The position numbers and the translations under genes are program-made. From NCBI GenBank assembly GCA_949752795.1, contig OX457068.1, positions 55,580,516 to 55,644,515 of the forward strand: a stretch of 64,000 nucleotides of DNA. Reading direction: 5' to 3'. The DNA is from Hyperoodon ampullatus. Lineage: Eukaryota; Chordata; Mammalia; Artiodactyla; Ziphiidae. Position 1 is the first letter of the stretch; each line of letters begins with the position of its first letter. Positions 13,341-25,164 of this stretch are shown here, piece by piece. The notes below the pieces were generated by a model, which searched no databases, was not told where the DNA came from, and saw only the letters and a program-made list of their open reading frames with translations.

Positions 13341-14046
13341 AGCCATGAATGCTTTTAGATCAAAATAATCTGCATGTCAAAGAGACATTTGGGGATGGCA
13401 AATTTTGTGCCCCTACAGAACAGGATGTTTCTCTATTCTCTCTTCATTCCCCCCTCATCTACAGACCTTTCCCTCCTAACCTATTTACACATCCAGCCTT
13501 TTATTGTAAGAGAAAGATTCCGATATACATTAGCAATTAAATTAACCTTTAAGTGTCCCAAATAATCATATTCATTTAAACATTTTAATGGGAAGAATAA
13601 GGTGAATATGAACAGAATCATAGAAGAGCAAATTCTCATTCTATCTGTAATTCTTTGTGCATTGTGTTTTTATTTTACAATATTCTCCTTTCTTTAATCC
13701 TATGACGTGAGTGCAGTACAATGGATCCTGGGGTATCTTTCATGTTAGGTTACCCTTGACCTTTCCATGTCAAATGGAACAAAGGGTTAGGGGTTTCTTT
13801 GGACTGGGGCATTCAGTAAACCCTTAGGCCTATATTTATTTTAGTTAAGAAGGAAATGATGATCTTGAGGGCCAACATGGTGCAAGAGAATAGAAGTTTA
13901 ACTTGAATTTGAAGGCTAATATCCCAGCTAATAATAATATATGACTGCCTTAAGTGTTCTTTTTTCACATATCTCTCCTAAAATAAAAAGATGGATTGCA
14001 AAAGGACATAGGCAGCCTGGGATTCAAATTCTAGTCATCCTTCCAC

Positions 14047-14082
<36 letters not shown>

Positions 14083-14620
14083 ATTGTATTTAATACATAC
14101 CAGTGCTACAGGCTTACTACAGACTCATGTAGCTGTAGGATGACCCTTGGAATCTTGATAAATTTCAAAAAAAAAAAAAAATTAAACAATAGACCTGACA
14201 GTAATGTGTCATGAAACTGACAGGCACATTGGAACACGAATGTGAACCAGAAGATCATTCTACTAGGGAAAATTTAAATTCAGTACAAGAAGCATTAGCT
14301 AATAGTCCAAACCAAGTTTATAATCCAAACTGATGAAACAAGATTAAAGTAAAAGAAGCAAAAGAGAGGAACAAGAGACACAGATGGTATAGATATTGAC
14401 AGCCAGACAGGAAAGTAGGGAGTTCCAAGGGCTTCTGACTCTGTGTGGATCCAGCTACATAAGGGTTCAGAAAAAAATAAATAAACAAAAATAATAATAA
14501 TAATGTTTTCTCAGCAGACTGTTTCTGATGTGCCACTGCTCTCATACCACCATGGAAATTAGAGAGTCCCTAATTGTCTCAGAACCTTCCACATTATTTT
14601 AAATCTTGCCTTTACTTATC
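13341..14620. other. Non-coding interval (apart from the A tracts)
   Basis: No gene seen. The minus-strand frame at 14318-14545 is low-complexity and Leu/Phe-rich; the two overlapping plus-strand frames near 13350-13565 are shadows of each other. An AAT/ATA-rich tract lies at 14466-14505. Confidence 0.45.
14052..14081. repeat. (A)30 tract
   Basis: Thirty consecutive A. A second A-run of about 14 lies at 14167-14180. The 85 bases between show no similarity I recognise, and no matching target duplication was found, so these may be simple tracts or the tails of old retrocopies. Confidence 0.85.
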
Positions 14621-14621
14621 T

Positions 14622-14745
14622 GTCTGCCTAATTAGACAACTCTGGGTGAGAAATGTGTCTTTTTATCTATACTTTCTATATGTCCAGCACTATTCTCATG
14701 CCTGGAATAGGATAGATACTCAATGAATCTTTGAATGAAAAATAT
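14622..14745 (+). repeat. L2 3' end, plus strand
   Basis: Retains the order of the L2 3' UTR: 'aattagacaactctgggtga', 'gtgtctttttatctatac', 'ctatatgtccagcactatt' and 'agatactcaatgaatctttg'. L2 is an ancient mammalian LINE. Only the last ~120 bases can be seen. Confidence 0.7.
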
Positions 14746-15889
14746 ATTGAAGTCCTAAGGTCCAAAGAGTGTTGATTCCTTGAGTCAGTGGGGATTTTCC
14801 CCTTTCTAATTTCTTCTGGAGCACAAGTGGCCTCAGAATCAGGGACATGGTTAAAAACTATAGGTGTGGACAATGATTCCCACTGTAAAGTTTCAGAGTT
14901 CCAGATAGCCTCCCTTCCCTCCATGGAGAAACACAAGAAACAATTAGAAAACAACTACACTAAAATAAATGCCATCTGGATTTGTAAAATTCAGCCTTTA
15001 ATACTTAGCCCTCATAAATATTTGCTAAATGAGTGAATGAACCTGTCCAAAGGGATTAAGTTACTGAATGGCAGAGGAGACCACAGCAGGCTCTTGAAGA
15101 AAAGACAGGATTCCAACAGGTGAGAAGGAAGTTGTGGGGGATGGTAGGCAGGATCAACACCAAGCTTCTTGAGTTCAGTATGGTGTAGCATTTACCATGC
15201 ATGCCCTCTGTGCCAAGAGGCATATTACCATATGGGAATTTAGTTCTGATAACTTTTTCCAAAACTTCTCTGTCACCTCATATTGAAGCTCTTTTCTAAC
15301 TGTTTTCTATGTCCATACTGTGGGACTGCCTTAAAGATAAGATTATCTTATTAAAATTCTGCTTCAGACTTTGGAACTTTTATATCCTTGGATGGGGATC
15401 TAAATAAGACCTGAACTAATCATAAAGAAATATGACTACTTTTCTTCCATTTTTTTAACCAAGAAAATATTCTTGTTAGTGGTGCTCTTTGACAAACAAG
15501 GAGATTAAACTTGCTCCCAATAAGGAATTTGAAAGCAAATCTTTTGAGACAGGCAATAAAGACTGTTTCTAGACACACCTCACTTAAACTTTTTCTGTCT
15601 TTCAGAGTTCCACCCAAACAAAACTTTCTGCCTTGAACCATTGGTTGCCACTCCTGCCAGAAAACAACCATTCTCTCCTCCTGATATTGTGATACATTGT
15701 AACAGAGGGAGTACATTCTTAAAATAAGACAGAAGCAGAACTTGAACAATGTGAAACAACATGGGTCTTAAGAAACATGTAGAGGTAACTTGCATAAGGT
15801 TTTGAACAACAAAAACAAAATATTGTAATTCACTAGGTGTTGCTATGTATATTGCTTTTTGACAATGCCTTGATATGACATGGAAGATG
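14746..15889. other. Non-coding interval
   Basis: Unremarkable sequence. Minus-strand frames at 15420-15749 (109 codons) and 15580-15795 overlap in different phases, lack a recognisable domain, and are taken as chance. Confidence 0.45.
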
Positions 15890-15901
15890 AAGAATCTATT
15901 T

Positions 15902-16112
15902 ATTTATTTATTTATTTTTTGGTACGCGGGCCACTCACTGCTGTGGCCTCTCCCGCTGTGGAACACAGGCTCTGGACATGCAGGCCCAGCGACCATGGCT
16001 TACGGGCCCAGCCACTCCACAACACGTGGGATCCTCCCAGACCGGGGCACAAACCCGTGTCCCCTGCATCGGCAGGTGGACTCTCAACCACTGCACCACC
16101 AGGGAAACCCCC
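15902..16112 (-). mobile_element. CHR-2-type SINE (cetacean), reverse
   Basis: tRNA-derived SINE in reverse orientation: T-rich tail (15902-15919) first, then 'ggtacgcgggccactcactg', and at the right end 'ccactgcaccaccagggaaa', the complement of the SINE head. A perfect 12-bp target-site duplication, aagaatctattt, flanks it at 15890-15901 and 16113-16124, typical of L1-driven insertion. CpG sites are partly kept (gtacgcggg, catcggcag), suggesting moderate age. SINEs carry no gene; the two open frames through it are incidental. Confidence 0.96.
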
Positions 16113-16124
16113 AAGAATCTATTT

Positions 16125-16929
16125 TTAAAAAGAAAGTTCTAATCTTCTGATCTAGGTACGCTTTGCTACATATTTTCCTAACACATTTGCCTCTGAGAAG
16201 TTTGCAAACAAAGGTGAAGACAGACAAAGAACATATACTAAATTGAGCATTATTGTGTCTGAATATTCACTATTTCAGAGAAAAGAAACTGTTCCGTCTG
16301 ATCTGGGGTATGATTATTCTGTAATCCAAATTGAAGTGTCTGTGGAACTGGATTGGGCAAGCTTCTCAGTTGCCAGTCATATCACTTACTCCAAGTGGAG
16401 TGAGTTGAGAGCACCCATGGGAGACTGTGGAAGTGGTTCCTGTACACCTAGATGGATGGATGTTTCCCTTGCGTGCCTGGAGTGCAGACAGAGCCTCTCC
16501 AAGGCTGCCAGTGCTATCCCATGCAGAGCTCTAGGGCACCTCCAAGAGCTCAGATGCTAGGTCATGTGTTCTTCTCCAATCAAACCAGCAAAAGTGTGTC
16601 TGAAATCACTGGGCTTGATTGGTGAGGTTTTGTCCATGACACAGCAATACAGTTAGAGAGATTGGATGTAAAGATGTGAAAATTTAAATAATGAAAGATT
16701 CAAGTTGTTGTTTCAGGAAACAACAACAAAAAAAAGACAAAATAAATATTTCCTGTATCGAAAGAGGAAGAATTCTTGTGATGAATGACATTTCTGAAAT
16801 TGATCCTCATCACTTACCAAAAACAATTTAAATCATATCTATCAGTTTTATCAAGGGAGGTAAGGACATAGTTAGGTTTGCTCTCAGGGAAGTGGAAGAA
16901 AGATTCATTCTTGCTTCTCTTGTCCCACC
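16125..16929. other. Non-coding interval
   Basis: No recognised feature. The plus-strand frame at 16243-16560 (105 codons) contains a Cys-rich stretch but no known fold, and no splice-site context supports it as an exon. Confidence 0.4.
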
Positions 16930-17373
16930 TGTTTCAGTCAAGGTTCTCCAGAGAAAGAGAACCAATAGGAGATGGTAGATGATAGGTAGGTAGATAGATA
17001 GACAGAGAGATAGGTAGATAGATAGATAGCTTTAAAGGAATTAACTCTAGCCCTTGTGGGGACTGGCAAGGTTGAAGTCTGGAGGGCTGGCCAGAAACTC
17101 AGGAGTATTTCTATTTTACAATTTTAAAGTAGATTTCCTTTTCTCTGGGAAACCTCAGTTTTGTTTTTATTTTTCTTTTATTCTTAATGCATTCAACTGA
17201 TTGGATGAGGCCCACACACATTATCAAGGGTAATTTCTTTTATATAAAGTCAACTGATTATAAATGCTAATCATATCTACAAAATACTGTCAACAGCAAT
17301 ATCTAGACTACTGTTTCATGAAACAATGGGGCATTGCAGTCTAGCTAAGTAGAAATGTATAAGTAACCATCAA
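16930..17373 (-). mobile_element. LTR-like old repeat (MaLR-type), reverse
   Basis: Top strand carries 'ggttctccagagaaagagaa' and 'ccaataggagatg', a GATA microsatellite, 'ggaattaactctagccc', then 'caactgattggatgaggccc' and ends near 'agtaaccatcaaa'. This order matches the reverse complement of a common mammalian MaLR-like LTR. No intact flanking duplication was found. Subfamily uncertain. Confidence 0.65.
16974..17031. repeat. (GATA)n microsatellite
   Basis: Imperfect GATA/GGTA/GACA tetranucleotide array within the LTR-like repeat, in the position where other copies of the family have a variable TA/GA-rich tract. Confidence 0.9.
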
Positions 17374-17396
17374 AGCACCTTTAGGAGACTCCTGTA

Positions 17397-17425
17397 CACA
17401 CACACAGACACACACACACACACTT
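17397..17425. repeat. (CA)n microsatellite
   Basis: Short CA dinucleotide array with a 'cagac' interruption. Confidence 0.85.
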
Positions 17426-18065
17426 GTAAGGTCTCATATGATGCAGTACAATTCCCTTAAAACGTATTTCTTCTCTAATTGACCCCAGTTTATCTTTCTT
17501 CATACCATTCTTAACATTATTATTATTTGCTTTTGTTAAATATTTACACCTTTGTTCCACATTTTTCATCATACTATTTTCTTTCATAACTAGTGGCAGG
17601 TCCCCAATCCCTTTATTTATAATATTCTCAGGTTCCCCACAGTCTGAACACACCCAGTCTCTCAGTCTCACTGGCTGGCATCCTTCAAACCAAGCTTTGG
17701 CTGCTGTCCATTAGTCCACTCCTTGGAGCCCTCTGACTGAGGCTCTTTCTTGCTTTGCTTTTTGGGGTTTCTTTACTCAGGGAACCTTCATTTTGTTTTC
17801 AACTGTTGACATTTTCACCATGGATTCCTTGTTGATTTGCTAAGTACAGACTTATTACTCTCTGAAGCCCTGGTGAATGGCTTTCTAATTATTTTTAAGG
17901 TGACTTGGCATCAGCTGACTGGTATATAATTATTCATGTGTCTACCCATTTCCTCATTTTTTTTGAGCACAAAACAGCATGAAGCTTGAGCAGCTTTACA
18001 TCTTTCAGTGTATCTCACTCAGATGCCAATATGTGGTAGGTCTTTAGGATGTACTTTTACTATAA
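17426..18065. other. Non-coding interval
   Basis: Nothing named. It may continue the old repeat to its left. The minus-strand frame 17381-17671 starts in the CA array and is not credible. Confidence 0.4.
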
Positions 18066-18153
18066 ATTTTAAAAAAGGAAGGAAGGAAAAAAGAAGAAAG
18101 GAAAGAAAAGAAGAAGGAAGGAAGGAGGGAAGGAGGAAGGAAGGAAAATAAGA
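18066..18153. repeat. (GGAA)n-rich purine tract
   Basis: Polypurine microsatellite of GGAA, GAAA and GGGA units on the plus strand. GGAA is the core of ETS-factor sites; any binding here is only a possibility. Confidence 0.9.
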
Positions 18154-18285
18154 ATTAAAATAGCTGGAGAGAGAGAAAATATGAAATCATGTTATTTCAG
18201 AATTTTAATAATGAAAATATCTTTAATGATCTTCTGGGTTTGTTCCATCTTTTAATAAGGAAGGAAAATGAGACCCAGAAGTTTT

Positions 18286-18487
18286 TTTTGTTTTGTGGTA
18301 CGCAGGCCTCTAACTGTTGTGGTCTCTCTCGTTGTGGAGCACAGGCTCTGGACGTGCAGGCTCAGCAACCATGGCTCATGGGCCCAGCCACTCCGTGGCA
18401 TGTGGGATCTTCCCGGACCGGCGCACGAACCTGCGTCCTCTGCATCGGCAGGCGGACTCTCAACCACTGCACCACCAGGGAAGCCCT
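18286..18487 (-). mobile_element. CHR-2-type SINE (cetacean), reverse
   Basis: Second reverse CHR copy, from 'tttgttttgtggtacgcagg' to 'accaccagggaagccc'. It is flanked by a 17-bp target duplication, tgagacccaga(a/c)gtttt, at 18269-18285 and 18488-18504 with one mismatch. The A-tail is only a short T-rich patch here. Internal B-box complement is visible at 'gcgcacgaacctgcgtc'. Confidence 0.96.
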
Positions 18488-18639
18488 TGAGACCCAGACG
18501 TTTTAAATGACTTGCCTAGACAAAAGACAAATGACCTGGGTAAAGTTAGTAGAAGTAGAATATACCTGTGCTTTCCATGACACCATGCTGCCAATACATG
18601 TATGATTCATGTCAGTGGACTGCTCAATTACCTCCTCTA

Positions 18640-19070
18640 ATGACCCTCCACATCTGCAGACATTTCATCATTACCTGACCCATCACAGGGTGTGGTATGA
18701 TAGCCACAGATTGGTTCTCAAGTTCTCCAGCCCCCCTCCTTCCTGATGGTGGAAGAGCCGCACTCCCTGCCTGCTCTGGATTTGGGCTGAGCCAGGGACC
18801 TGTTTTGGCCTGGTAAATGGAAGAGAAAATGGTTGCCAGGAACCACTTTGGTGGCTTCTCTTTCCTTCACAAGAGCACTTCTCAGTGTTTCTGACAATGG
18901 AGGCTCTATAAATCTGGTTTGAGTCAGTATCACATAGAGCAGAGCCTCAAGCTGGCCTATGAAGGGACACATACAGAGATCAAGAAATATACCTTTTGTT
19001 TTTCAAATATTGAGAGTTTGAATTTACTTATTTCAGTGTGACTTAGCCCATCCTCTCAGATACTGTGGGC
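18640..19070 (+). repeat. Old LTR-like repeat, copy A
   Basis: Contains 'tttgggctgagccaggga' with 'tggcctggtaaatggaag', and ends in a degraded version of the 'aagccactgagat...tttgttact' block. The same family appears again at 19780-20085 in the same orientation. I recall the pattern as a common mammalian LTR-like repeat but cannot give its name. Confidence 0.45.
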
Positions 19071-19084
19071 GTGCTAAAGGTGAG

Positions 19085-19483
19085 TATATTAATTTGTTAT
19101 GACTGCCATAACAAAATATCACAGAATGGGTGGCTTAAACAACAGAAATGAACTTTCTCCAAGTTCTGAAGGCTGGAAATCCAAGTTCAAGGTGTTGGTG
19201 GGATTGGTTTCTTCTGAGGTCATTCTCCTTGGCTTGCAGATGACTACCTTTTTGCTGCTTCTTCACATAATCTTTCCTTTGTGTACACGTACCCTTAGTG
19301 TTCCTTTATATGTTCAATTTCCTCTTCCTAAAAGGACACCGATCAGACTGGATTAGGGTCCATTCCACTCATTTTAGCTTAATCACATCTTTAAAGACCC
19401 TATGTCAAAATATAGTCACATTCTGAGGTACTAGGGTTTAGGGCTTCAACATATAAATTTGGGACAAACACATTTTAGGCAAT
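19085..19483 (-). mobile_element. MLT1A-like LTR, reverse
   Basis: Top strand is the reverse complement of an MLT1A-like LTR: 'gactgccataacaaaatatc', 'gggtggcttaaacaacag', 'ttcttctgaggtcattctcc', 'gacaccgatcagactgg', and the end 'agggcttcaacatataaatt'. A perfect 5-bp duplication gtgag flanks it (19080-19084 and 19488-19492), within a longer shared word taaaggtgag. Solo LTR; no internal region seen. Confidence 0.88.
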
Positions 19484-19779
19484 AAAGGTGAGAAATATCA
19501 TAATCTGTTTAAGATGTTGAAAAACACATTATCTAGTGAAGGGAATGCAAGCTATAAATTGATTTGATTGCCTGTCCCAGCCTCCACTCAAAAATATAGT
19601 TACAAGTAGGCAAATTTTATTTTGATTTATAGGATTAGTTTTAGTGTTACTTCCTGCCCAACTCTGTTTTAGAAGAAACTGGAGATAAAGAGTGAGGAAT
19701 GGATAGTCACTGCTCACTCAATGTTTGTGTATTCTCCAGCATTTGTTAGCTTCCTTATTAGATGCAGCCATGTTCTAAC

Positions 19780-20085
19780 AGTCAAAGAACTGTAAATGAA
19801 AATGATAAATCTCCCTTCCTGGACAAAGTGTTTTAGAACTGGGAGGCCACCCTGCAGTTTCTCTTCCCCTTTGGTGTGGCTGTGGAGCCTGTGTTTTGGG
19901 ATGTCAGAAAAACAGATGGGAGCAGCCCAGGTTGCTAAGTTACCACCTGGAAGATAGCTGCCTTGTGGAGCTGCTGGTCTTATGTCAGATTTGGGTGAAC
20001 AAGAAATAAATTTTTATGTATTAAGCCACTGAGATCTGGAGTTGTTTGTTACTACAGCAAATGCCTATCTTATTCTTACCCTTAA
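19780..20085 (+). repeat. Old LTR-like repeat, copy B
   Basis: Ends with 'aagccactgagatctggagt' and 'tgtttgttactacagcaaat', the terminal block of the family also seen at 18640-19070. Same orientation, about 700 bases apart, with the MLT1A-like LTR between. Confidence 0.5.
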
Positions 20086-20985
20086 AAGGACCATAGGGTA
20101 CATACAGAATAATTGGTGTGTGTATGCCCATAACACCTATGGGCAACAGAAACAAATGAAGACAATGATGCATTAGCAGGGTGAGCTTTCTTTATTTTTG
20201 TTTTTTTCTTTTTCATTTAAGATGGAAAGATGCCAATAAAAATGGTCATCTGCTTCACTATTTTACCTCGCCTGGCCTCAGATACCAACCTAACTGAACC
20301 AACTTTTCTCCCTGGACAATTTGTACTTCAGAAAAGCATTTGGAGCTAAGTTTTCATAAGGGAGAAAGTAATTTAATGTTGAAAAGCTGGAGCCAACCAT
20401 ACATGAATAAATGCATATCCATTGTATATTAATAACACAATATAATAATCTACCTTCTCACTTCTAGAAGACATCTCTGAGCCCTTTCCCAGTGTTAAGG
20501 CAACTCTGAGCTCCAGGCCAATTCTGACTTTTTTCTCCTTGTTTCTACTAAGTGTTCGGGAAAGTTACGAGTAGACTCCAGGAAATCCATTTGAAATGGT
20601 ACACTGGCAAATTTCTCCTAGCCTAGAGAATGATGAACCAAAATGTGTGTAACTATGTCACCTGAAATAATAAAATGAACAGTGATGATTTATTCTAGAT
20701 ATGAAAGAACTTAGAAAGAGCATGGTTTAAATATTTTAAATGATGTCTTGTATATGATTGTAATGCAGAAATTACAAAATAATTTGGTCGTATGGTTTGT
20801 TTTGAAGCAGTAGCAACCCCTATATTTTCAGGAATTAAAGTAAAGGAGAAATTACTTTCAGGGCTAATGTAGAAGAAATTTCTCTATTGGAAACTATGTG
20901 TTAGTTTAATGAGAGTTGTCTTTTACAATCAATAGGATCTATTCATTATTCATCCAGAAAACAAATTATTAGTATTGGGTTCAGT
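20086..20985. other. Non-coding interval
   Basis: No gene or named repeat. AT-rich with an A/T-rich patch at 20195-20215. Confidence 0.45.
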
Positions 20986-21425
20986 GATGTGTTTATAAAG
21001 ATCAAATAGGTTATACTCCCTGACCTCAAATAGCTCATATTCTAATAGGGGAAACAGATGGATGACAGAAAATTCTATAATGGAGGGAGAGGCAATGAAT
21101 ATCCACACAAAAACAGAGAATCATACATTCTCCTGGCGGTTGCTGGAGGGTTTTTGAGAAGGTAACAATTTGGCTGAGACTTGTAAAAAGACAAGGGCAA
21201 GAACAGACCATTAAAGGTAAAGGAAACAGCTTATGTAATGGCTCAGAATATTTAAAAAAATGTGCGTTCTACATGTTATGATCAGGGAAATGTAAGAAAT
21301 GGTGTACAGCTAGAGCCTTTCATGGTGTGAGATGAAGATGGGATAGTAGAGAAGCCAGGATGTGGAAGCCTAGGGTTTCTTTAGATTTTATTTTATAAAC
21401 AATGGGAAACCATGGGAATATCTGA
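20986..21425 (+). repeat. Ancient interspersed repeat fragment
   Basis: Has the recurring blocks 'tagctcatattctaatagg', 'gggtttttgagaaggtaac' and 'aatgggaaaccatggga' of an old, widely spread mammalian repeat whose class I cannot fix. Related pieces occur at 23000-23640, 35235-35480, 38560-39070 and around the Tigger at 47640-49180. Confidence 0.5.
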
Positions 21426-21639
21426 AACCCATGAGACGATTAGCCACTTTTGTACAATCTCATCCTTTTCCAAAGTTCCATTATTCCAAGAAATAATGGA
21501 CTTTTACTTTCTTTTCACTTCCACAGTCCTTTCTGTATATATCTTAATAGTATTTATCTTTTTCCTACTATAATAGCCTTTATTTTTATCTTTGGATATC
21601 CTTCTTTTTCTTCCATTTTGATTATTCCAACAGCACCTA

Positions 21640-21755
21640 AGTGTCTTTAGTACAAGACTTGTGACTTCTTTGTCTTGATATATCTTATGGTGACATATCT
21701 TATGGTGACAGGTATATAGGCTTGCCTATAATAGATGCTCAACAAAGGGCTATGG
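21640..21755 (+). repeat. L2 3' end fragment with 15-bp duplication
   Basis: Matches the L2 3' end ('tgcctataatagatgctcaa'). It holds a perfect 15-bp tandem duplication, tatcttatggtgaca, at 21681-21695 and 21696-21710. Confidence 0.6.
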
Positions 21756-21889
21756 CTGAGATTCTATGATTTAGTCCTTGTAGCGATCTCCTTATGCCAT
21801 GGAGAGAATGCCAGATAAAAGCTAGAGCAAAGTCTGAGGGGCAGCAAATATTTAATGAGCATGTAATTAAAGTTAGAATACCTGAGATC

Positions 21890-22080
21890 AAGAGCAAGCC
21901 ATACCCTGTACTACATGAGTTATTAACACATCTGAAACTCAATTCCCTCATGTGTAAAACTGTACTATAACTATGTTATTTATCTCACAAGGCTTTTGTG
22001 AGGATCAGGGAAGATGATGTGAATGAAAATATTGCAAGAATTGCAAAATAATATAAAATTACTAGCAGTGTTGAAGATGA
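21890..22080 (+). repeat. MIR fragment
   Basis: The blocks 'tgaaactcaattccctca' with 'tgtgtaaaactgtac' and 'cacaaggcttttgtgaggat' follow the MIR 3' half. Diverged. Confidence 0.6.
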
Positions 22081-22990
22081 TAATAATGTCAATAATGAAG
22101 ATAATTAAAATTAATTTGCAGGTAGCCAGACATACAGAAATACTCTATACTAGTGTAATTCAGGTATAAGCTTTAGAAATGAGAATATCTTTCTCCATCA
22201 CATTAAGCCAAGAGATATTTATTATCTAAATTATAATTAGATAATAAATACCTGATTTATTTGTCTGAATTTGGCCAGTGATCCTCCCTCCTGAGATAGC
22301 TTCTTTTTGGATAGTCATATCATATATTGAAGAAAACACAATAGGGATTCAGAATTACTAGGTGCTGGTTCTGGCTCTATCAATAGCCATCTTTTTGACT
22401 TTCACATCCATGGAATGGATAATTATTCACTTTTGACCTCCTCCACCAGATTAAATTTTTGGTCAAATTAAAGAATGTCAAAATGCCCCCCATTATTTAT
22501 GCAAAGAAATATGCTATTCCTATGAATGTAATACTGCATGGTGCAATATCAAACATATTCAGTGATTTCTGTGGACTTAGGCTAAGAATGGTGAAGCTGG
22601 GGAACTCACAGTTATGACCATCAACTACATCATAGACATCTACCTACTCTAAACTGCACTTATACACGCAGAAACTTTACACATAGAAATGGTCTTCCCA
22701 ATCTCTAAGATTGTAGGAGCAAGGTTATTGCAACTGTATGGGCACATAAAACAAACAAACAAACAAACAGAAAAAAACAGGAAATGAAATGTCAACAGAA
22801 AGTGTAATACCTTTCTAATATATGCCCTTCACTTATTGATAGAGTTACCAGGCAATTCTTAAAAGAAGAATTATTTGTTTATAAACCAGGTACATTATTC
22901 CAGCTCTTTAGAGGAAGAAAAAACATCTTCATCATATTTTTCCCCATATCATCCAATAATATATTTTCTACATTTTTTTGAAAACACATT
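22081..22990. other. Non-coding interval with (AAAC)n
   Basis: No gene seen. A short perfect AAAC array lies near 22747-22768. At 22198-22260 an inverted pair (attatctaaattataa / ttagataataaat) could form a hairpin, low-complexity in nature. Confidence 0.4.
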
Positions 22991-23640
22991 AATTTATTCA
23001 TTCTTTCACAACTAATTTCTGGGCAACTACTATGTACTAGTTACATTTGAGAGAGTCGAGGCTGATGGAATTGTCCTTGCCGTCAAGCACCTTTAAATTT
23101 AGTAGGGAAATCCAGTCATGTAAACAAATCAGAGCAATAAAACATTACAGTTGTTACGATAGAAGTATTTGCAGCATACACAGGGAGACACAAAAGGGAA
23201 TGTTTAATTCTGCCTTGGGAGAAAGAAAAGATTTTATGAAGGAGGTGGAGTTGATTTTATTCTTAAAATATGAGTGACTTTACAGGCAGACAACAGGGAG
23301 AATAGTTTCCTTAACCAAAGAAAATGGGGAACTAAAAGTATCTCTGTGTAGAATGGGCCAGAGGATGGATGATCAGCTTGCTGAGTAAATTATGAAGCCA
23401 GAGTGCACAAGGGAGATCATAGATGACTTCTGGAGTCAGGTGGAGGAATTTAGAATTTAGAATCTGAGCAATGACAAAGCCATTGGAGATTTTAAGCCAG
23501 GAAGCAACCTCCCATTTTAGAAAGAGAGTGTGGTGGTTGATGAGATAAGAAATGAGATTAGGCACTAGGACACCAGTTAAGAGGCCCTTGCCAAGTCCAT
23601 GTAAGTAAGGATGGCCAGCCTCCAGATCCAAGGCAGTGTG
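22991..23640 (+). repeat. Ancient interspersed repeat fragment
   Basis: Begins with the 'attcattctttcacaacta' and 'gggcaactactatgtactag' block and continues with 'agtagggaaatccagtcat'. Same old family as at 20986-21425. The 99-codon minus-strand frame within it is a shadow. Confidence 0.5.
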
Positions 23641-23904
23641 AATTGTGTGAGTGACAACATCCCTCTGGATTATTCCCTCTCATTCCTACATCTCTAGTTT
23701 CTGCCCTTGTCCTAACCTATCAGCATTTAAAGATGTTTAAAGGTCTTTCATCTTGAAAACAAAACAAACTTTTGGCTGTCTGCACCATTTTATCTTCCCC
23801 TTCAATGTTAAACTTCTTCAAGTGTTATATTTTTTAAAAATTTTCATCTCCAATTAACCTCTCCAGTTGAATTGAAGCCCTCAGTAGTCCTCTGGCTTCT
23901 GGGA

Positions 23905-24165
23905 AGTAATACAATAGTAGTTAAGAGTTTGGGCTCTGTATCAAAGCCTCAGGTGTAGTTCCTGGTTCTACCACATTGAACTTTACAACTGGGAATAACA
24001 AGAGAAATTTTAATCTCTCTGTGCTTCAGTTTTCCCATCTGTAAATTGGTGATAATAATGGTGCCTTTTTAGTGGATTTTTGTGATTCTTAAAAATGCAG
24101 ATACATTAAAAGTATTTAGAATAGCACTTGGCATTTGGTAAGCCCTCAATAAATATTTGCTAAAT
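23905..24165 (+). repeat. MIR SINE, near full length
   Basis: Carries 'agtagttaagagtttgggct', 'cctggttctaccacatt', 'gtgcttcagttttcccatct' with 'gtaaattggtgataataatg', and the 3' end 'aagccctcaataaatatttg'. One of the clearest MIRs in the window. Confidence 0.85.
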
Positions 24166-24727
24166 TGGAGACTGGTCCCCAAGAAAAGCAATTGACTATA
24201 AATTTGTGTATATCCAGAAAAAGAAAGAATAGGATGAGCTACTGTTGTCTTTAAAGGTTTCATAGAAGAAGTGAGACTAAAATAGTCCATTAAATCATAA
24301 GGAAGCTATTTGGAAAGATAGCAAAACCAAGGCCAATGTACCAAATCAGTCTAACATTGATTGAATAAACATGTATAGAATATTACCCACATTAATAGCA
24401 CTGTGCTAGGCCCTGCGGGAAATGGAAAGATGATTCAGACAGAGTCTGCTATCCACAGAATATATCTTATCCAGGAAGATAAATAATATTAAAAATAATT
24501 TTTAAATGTTAAAAAAGCATACATGAAAGTAGAGCCATGGTCAGATATCTAGATATAGGACAGAACATGTAGGAATATTTGTCATAATTATCCACTTCTG
24601 ACTCTGGTGCTGAGCATTGAGGACAGATGTCAGTCCCCCAGATTATAGGCACATTCCCCAGTTGTGTAATTGGCAAACAGTATCTTCTTAGGTAATTCAG
24701 TCATTAGATGTGCTTCTGTGTACTTTA
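24166..24727. other. Non-coding interval
   Basis: The block at 24355-24430 ('cactgtgctaggccctgcgg') again resembles the ancient interspersed repeat family. No gene seen. Confidence 0.4.
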
Positions 24728-24816
24728 GTTGCAAGCATCTTGGCTGCAAGCATTTTTTGCCACAAACATTGTCACCACATAGCTAATTGGCTGTAAGGCA
24801 ATTTAGCTGTGAAAGA
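24728..24816 (+). repeat. Left terminal inverted repeat of a probable DNA transposon
   Basis: 'ggctgcaagcattttttgcc', 'acattgtcaccacatagc' and 'taattggctgtaaggcaatt' recur inverted at 32261-32361. By eye about 70% of ~75 bases match. The pair suggests a non-autonomous DNA transposon of roughly 780 bases into which L1 copy 2 inserted. I could not assign a superfamily or find a target duplication. Confidence 0.6.
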
Positions 24817-25145
24817 AAATCGCTTGTTGACAGTTTGATTTGACATCTACAATACAAAAATCTTGCCAGCTGACAATGATTTGCCCCAAGAGTTTGTTTC
24901 TCATTTTGAAACATTCTACATTAGAGGAGAAAGAGTCCAAGGGCCTCAGAGGCGGAGAGTTGAACACATATTTCCCATAGAACTTTAGAACAACAATCAA
25001 AAGACATGAGACAGTATGCTAAGAGCAACAACATTGTAGAAGGCTGTCACAATGCAACACAAAGCTCAGTTACAAATATATATCTAGTATTTGGAAATTG
25101 ATACTTTTCTTAATGAAGAAAAAAATTTAGTGAAAAAGAAAAAGA
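24817..25145. other. Interior of the probable DNA transposon, left of the L1
   Basis: Sequence between the left inverted repeat and the start of L1 copy 2. A 65-codon minus-strand frame (24803-25000) starts in the inverted repeat; I recognise no transposase motif in it. Confidence 0.4.
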
Positions 25146-25155
25146 GGGGGACCTT

Positions 25156-25164
25156 CAAGATGGC
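25156..25164 (+). promoter_or_regulatory. YY1-like site at L1 copy 2 start
   Basis: CAAGATGGC lies about 10 bases from the 5' end. In human L1 a YY1 site at the same position sets the transcription start. Here the motif is intact; whether it works in this subfamily is inferred from human L1. Confidence 0.55.

Noticed and set aside
16243..16560. 105-codon Cys-containing frame
   Set aside because: No recognisable fold or family, no supporting splice or promoter context.
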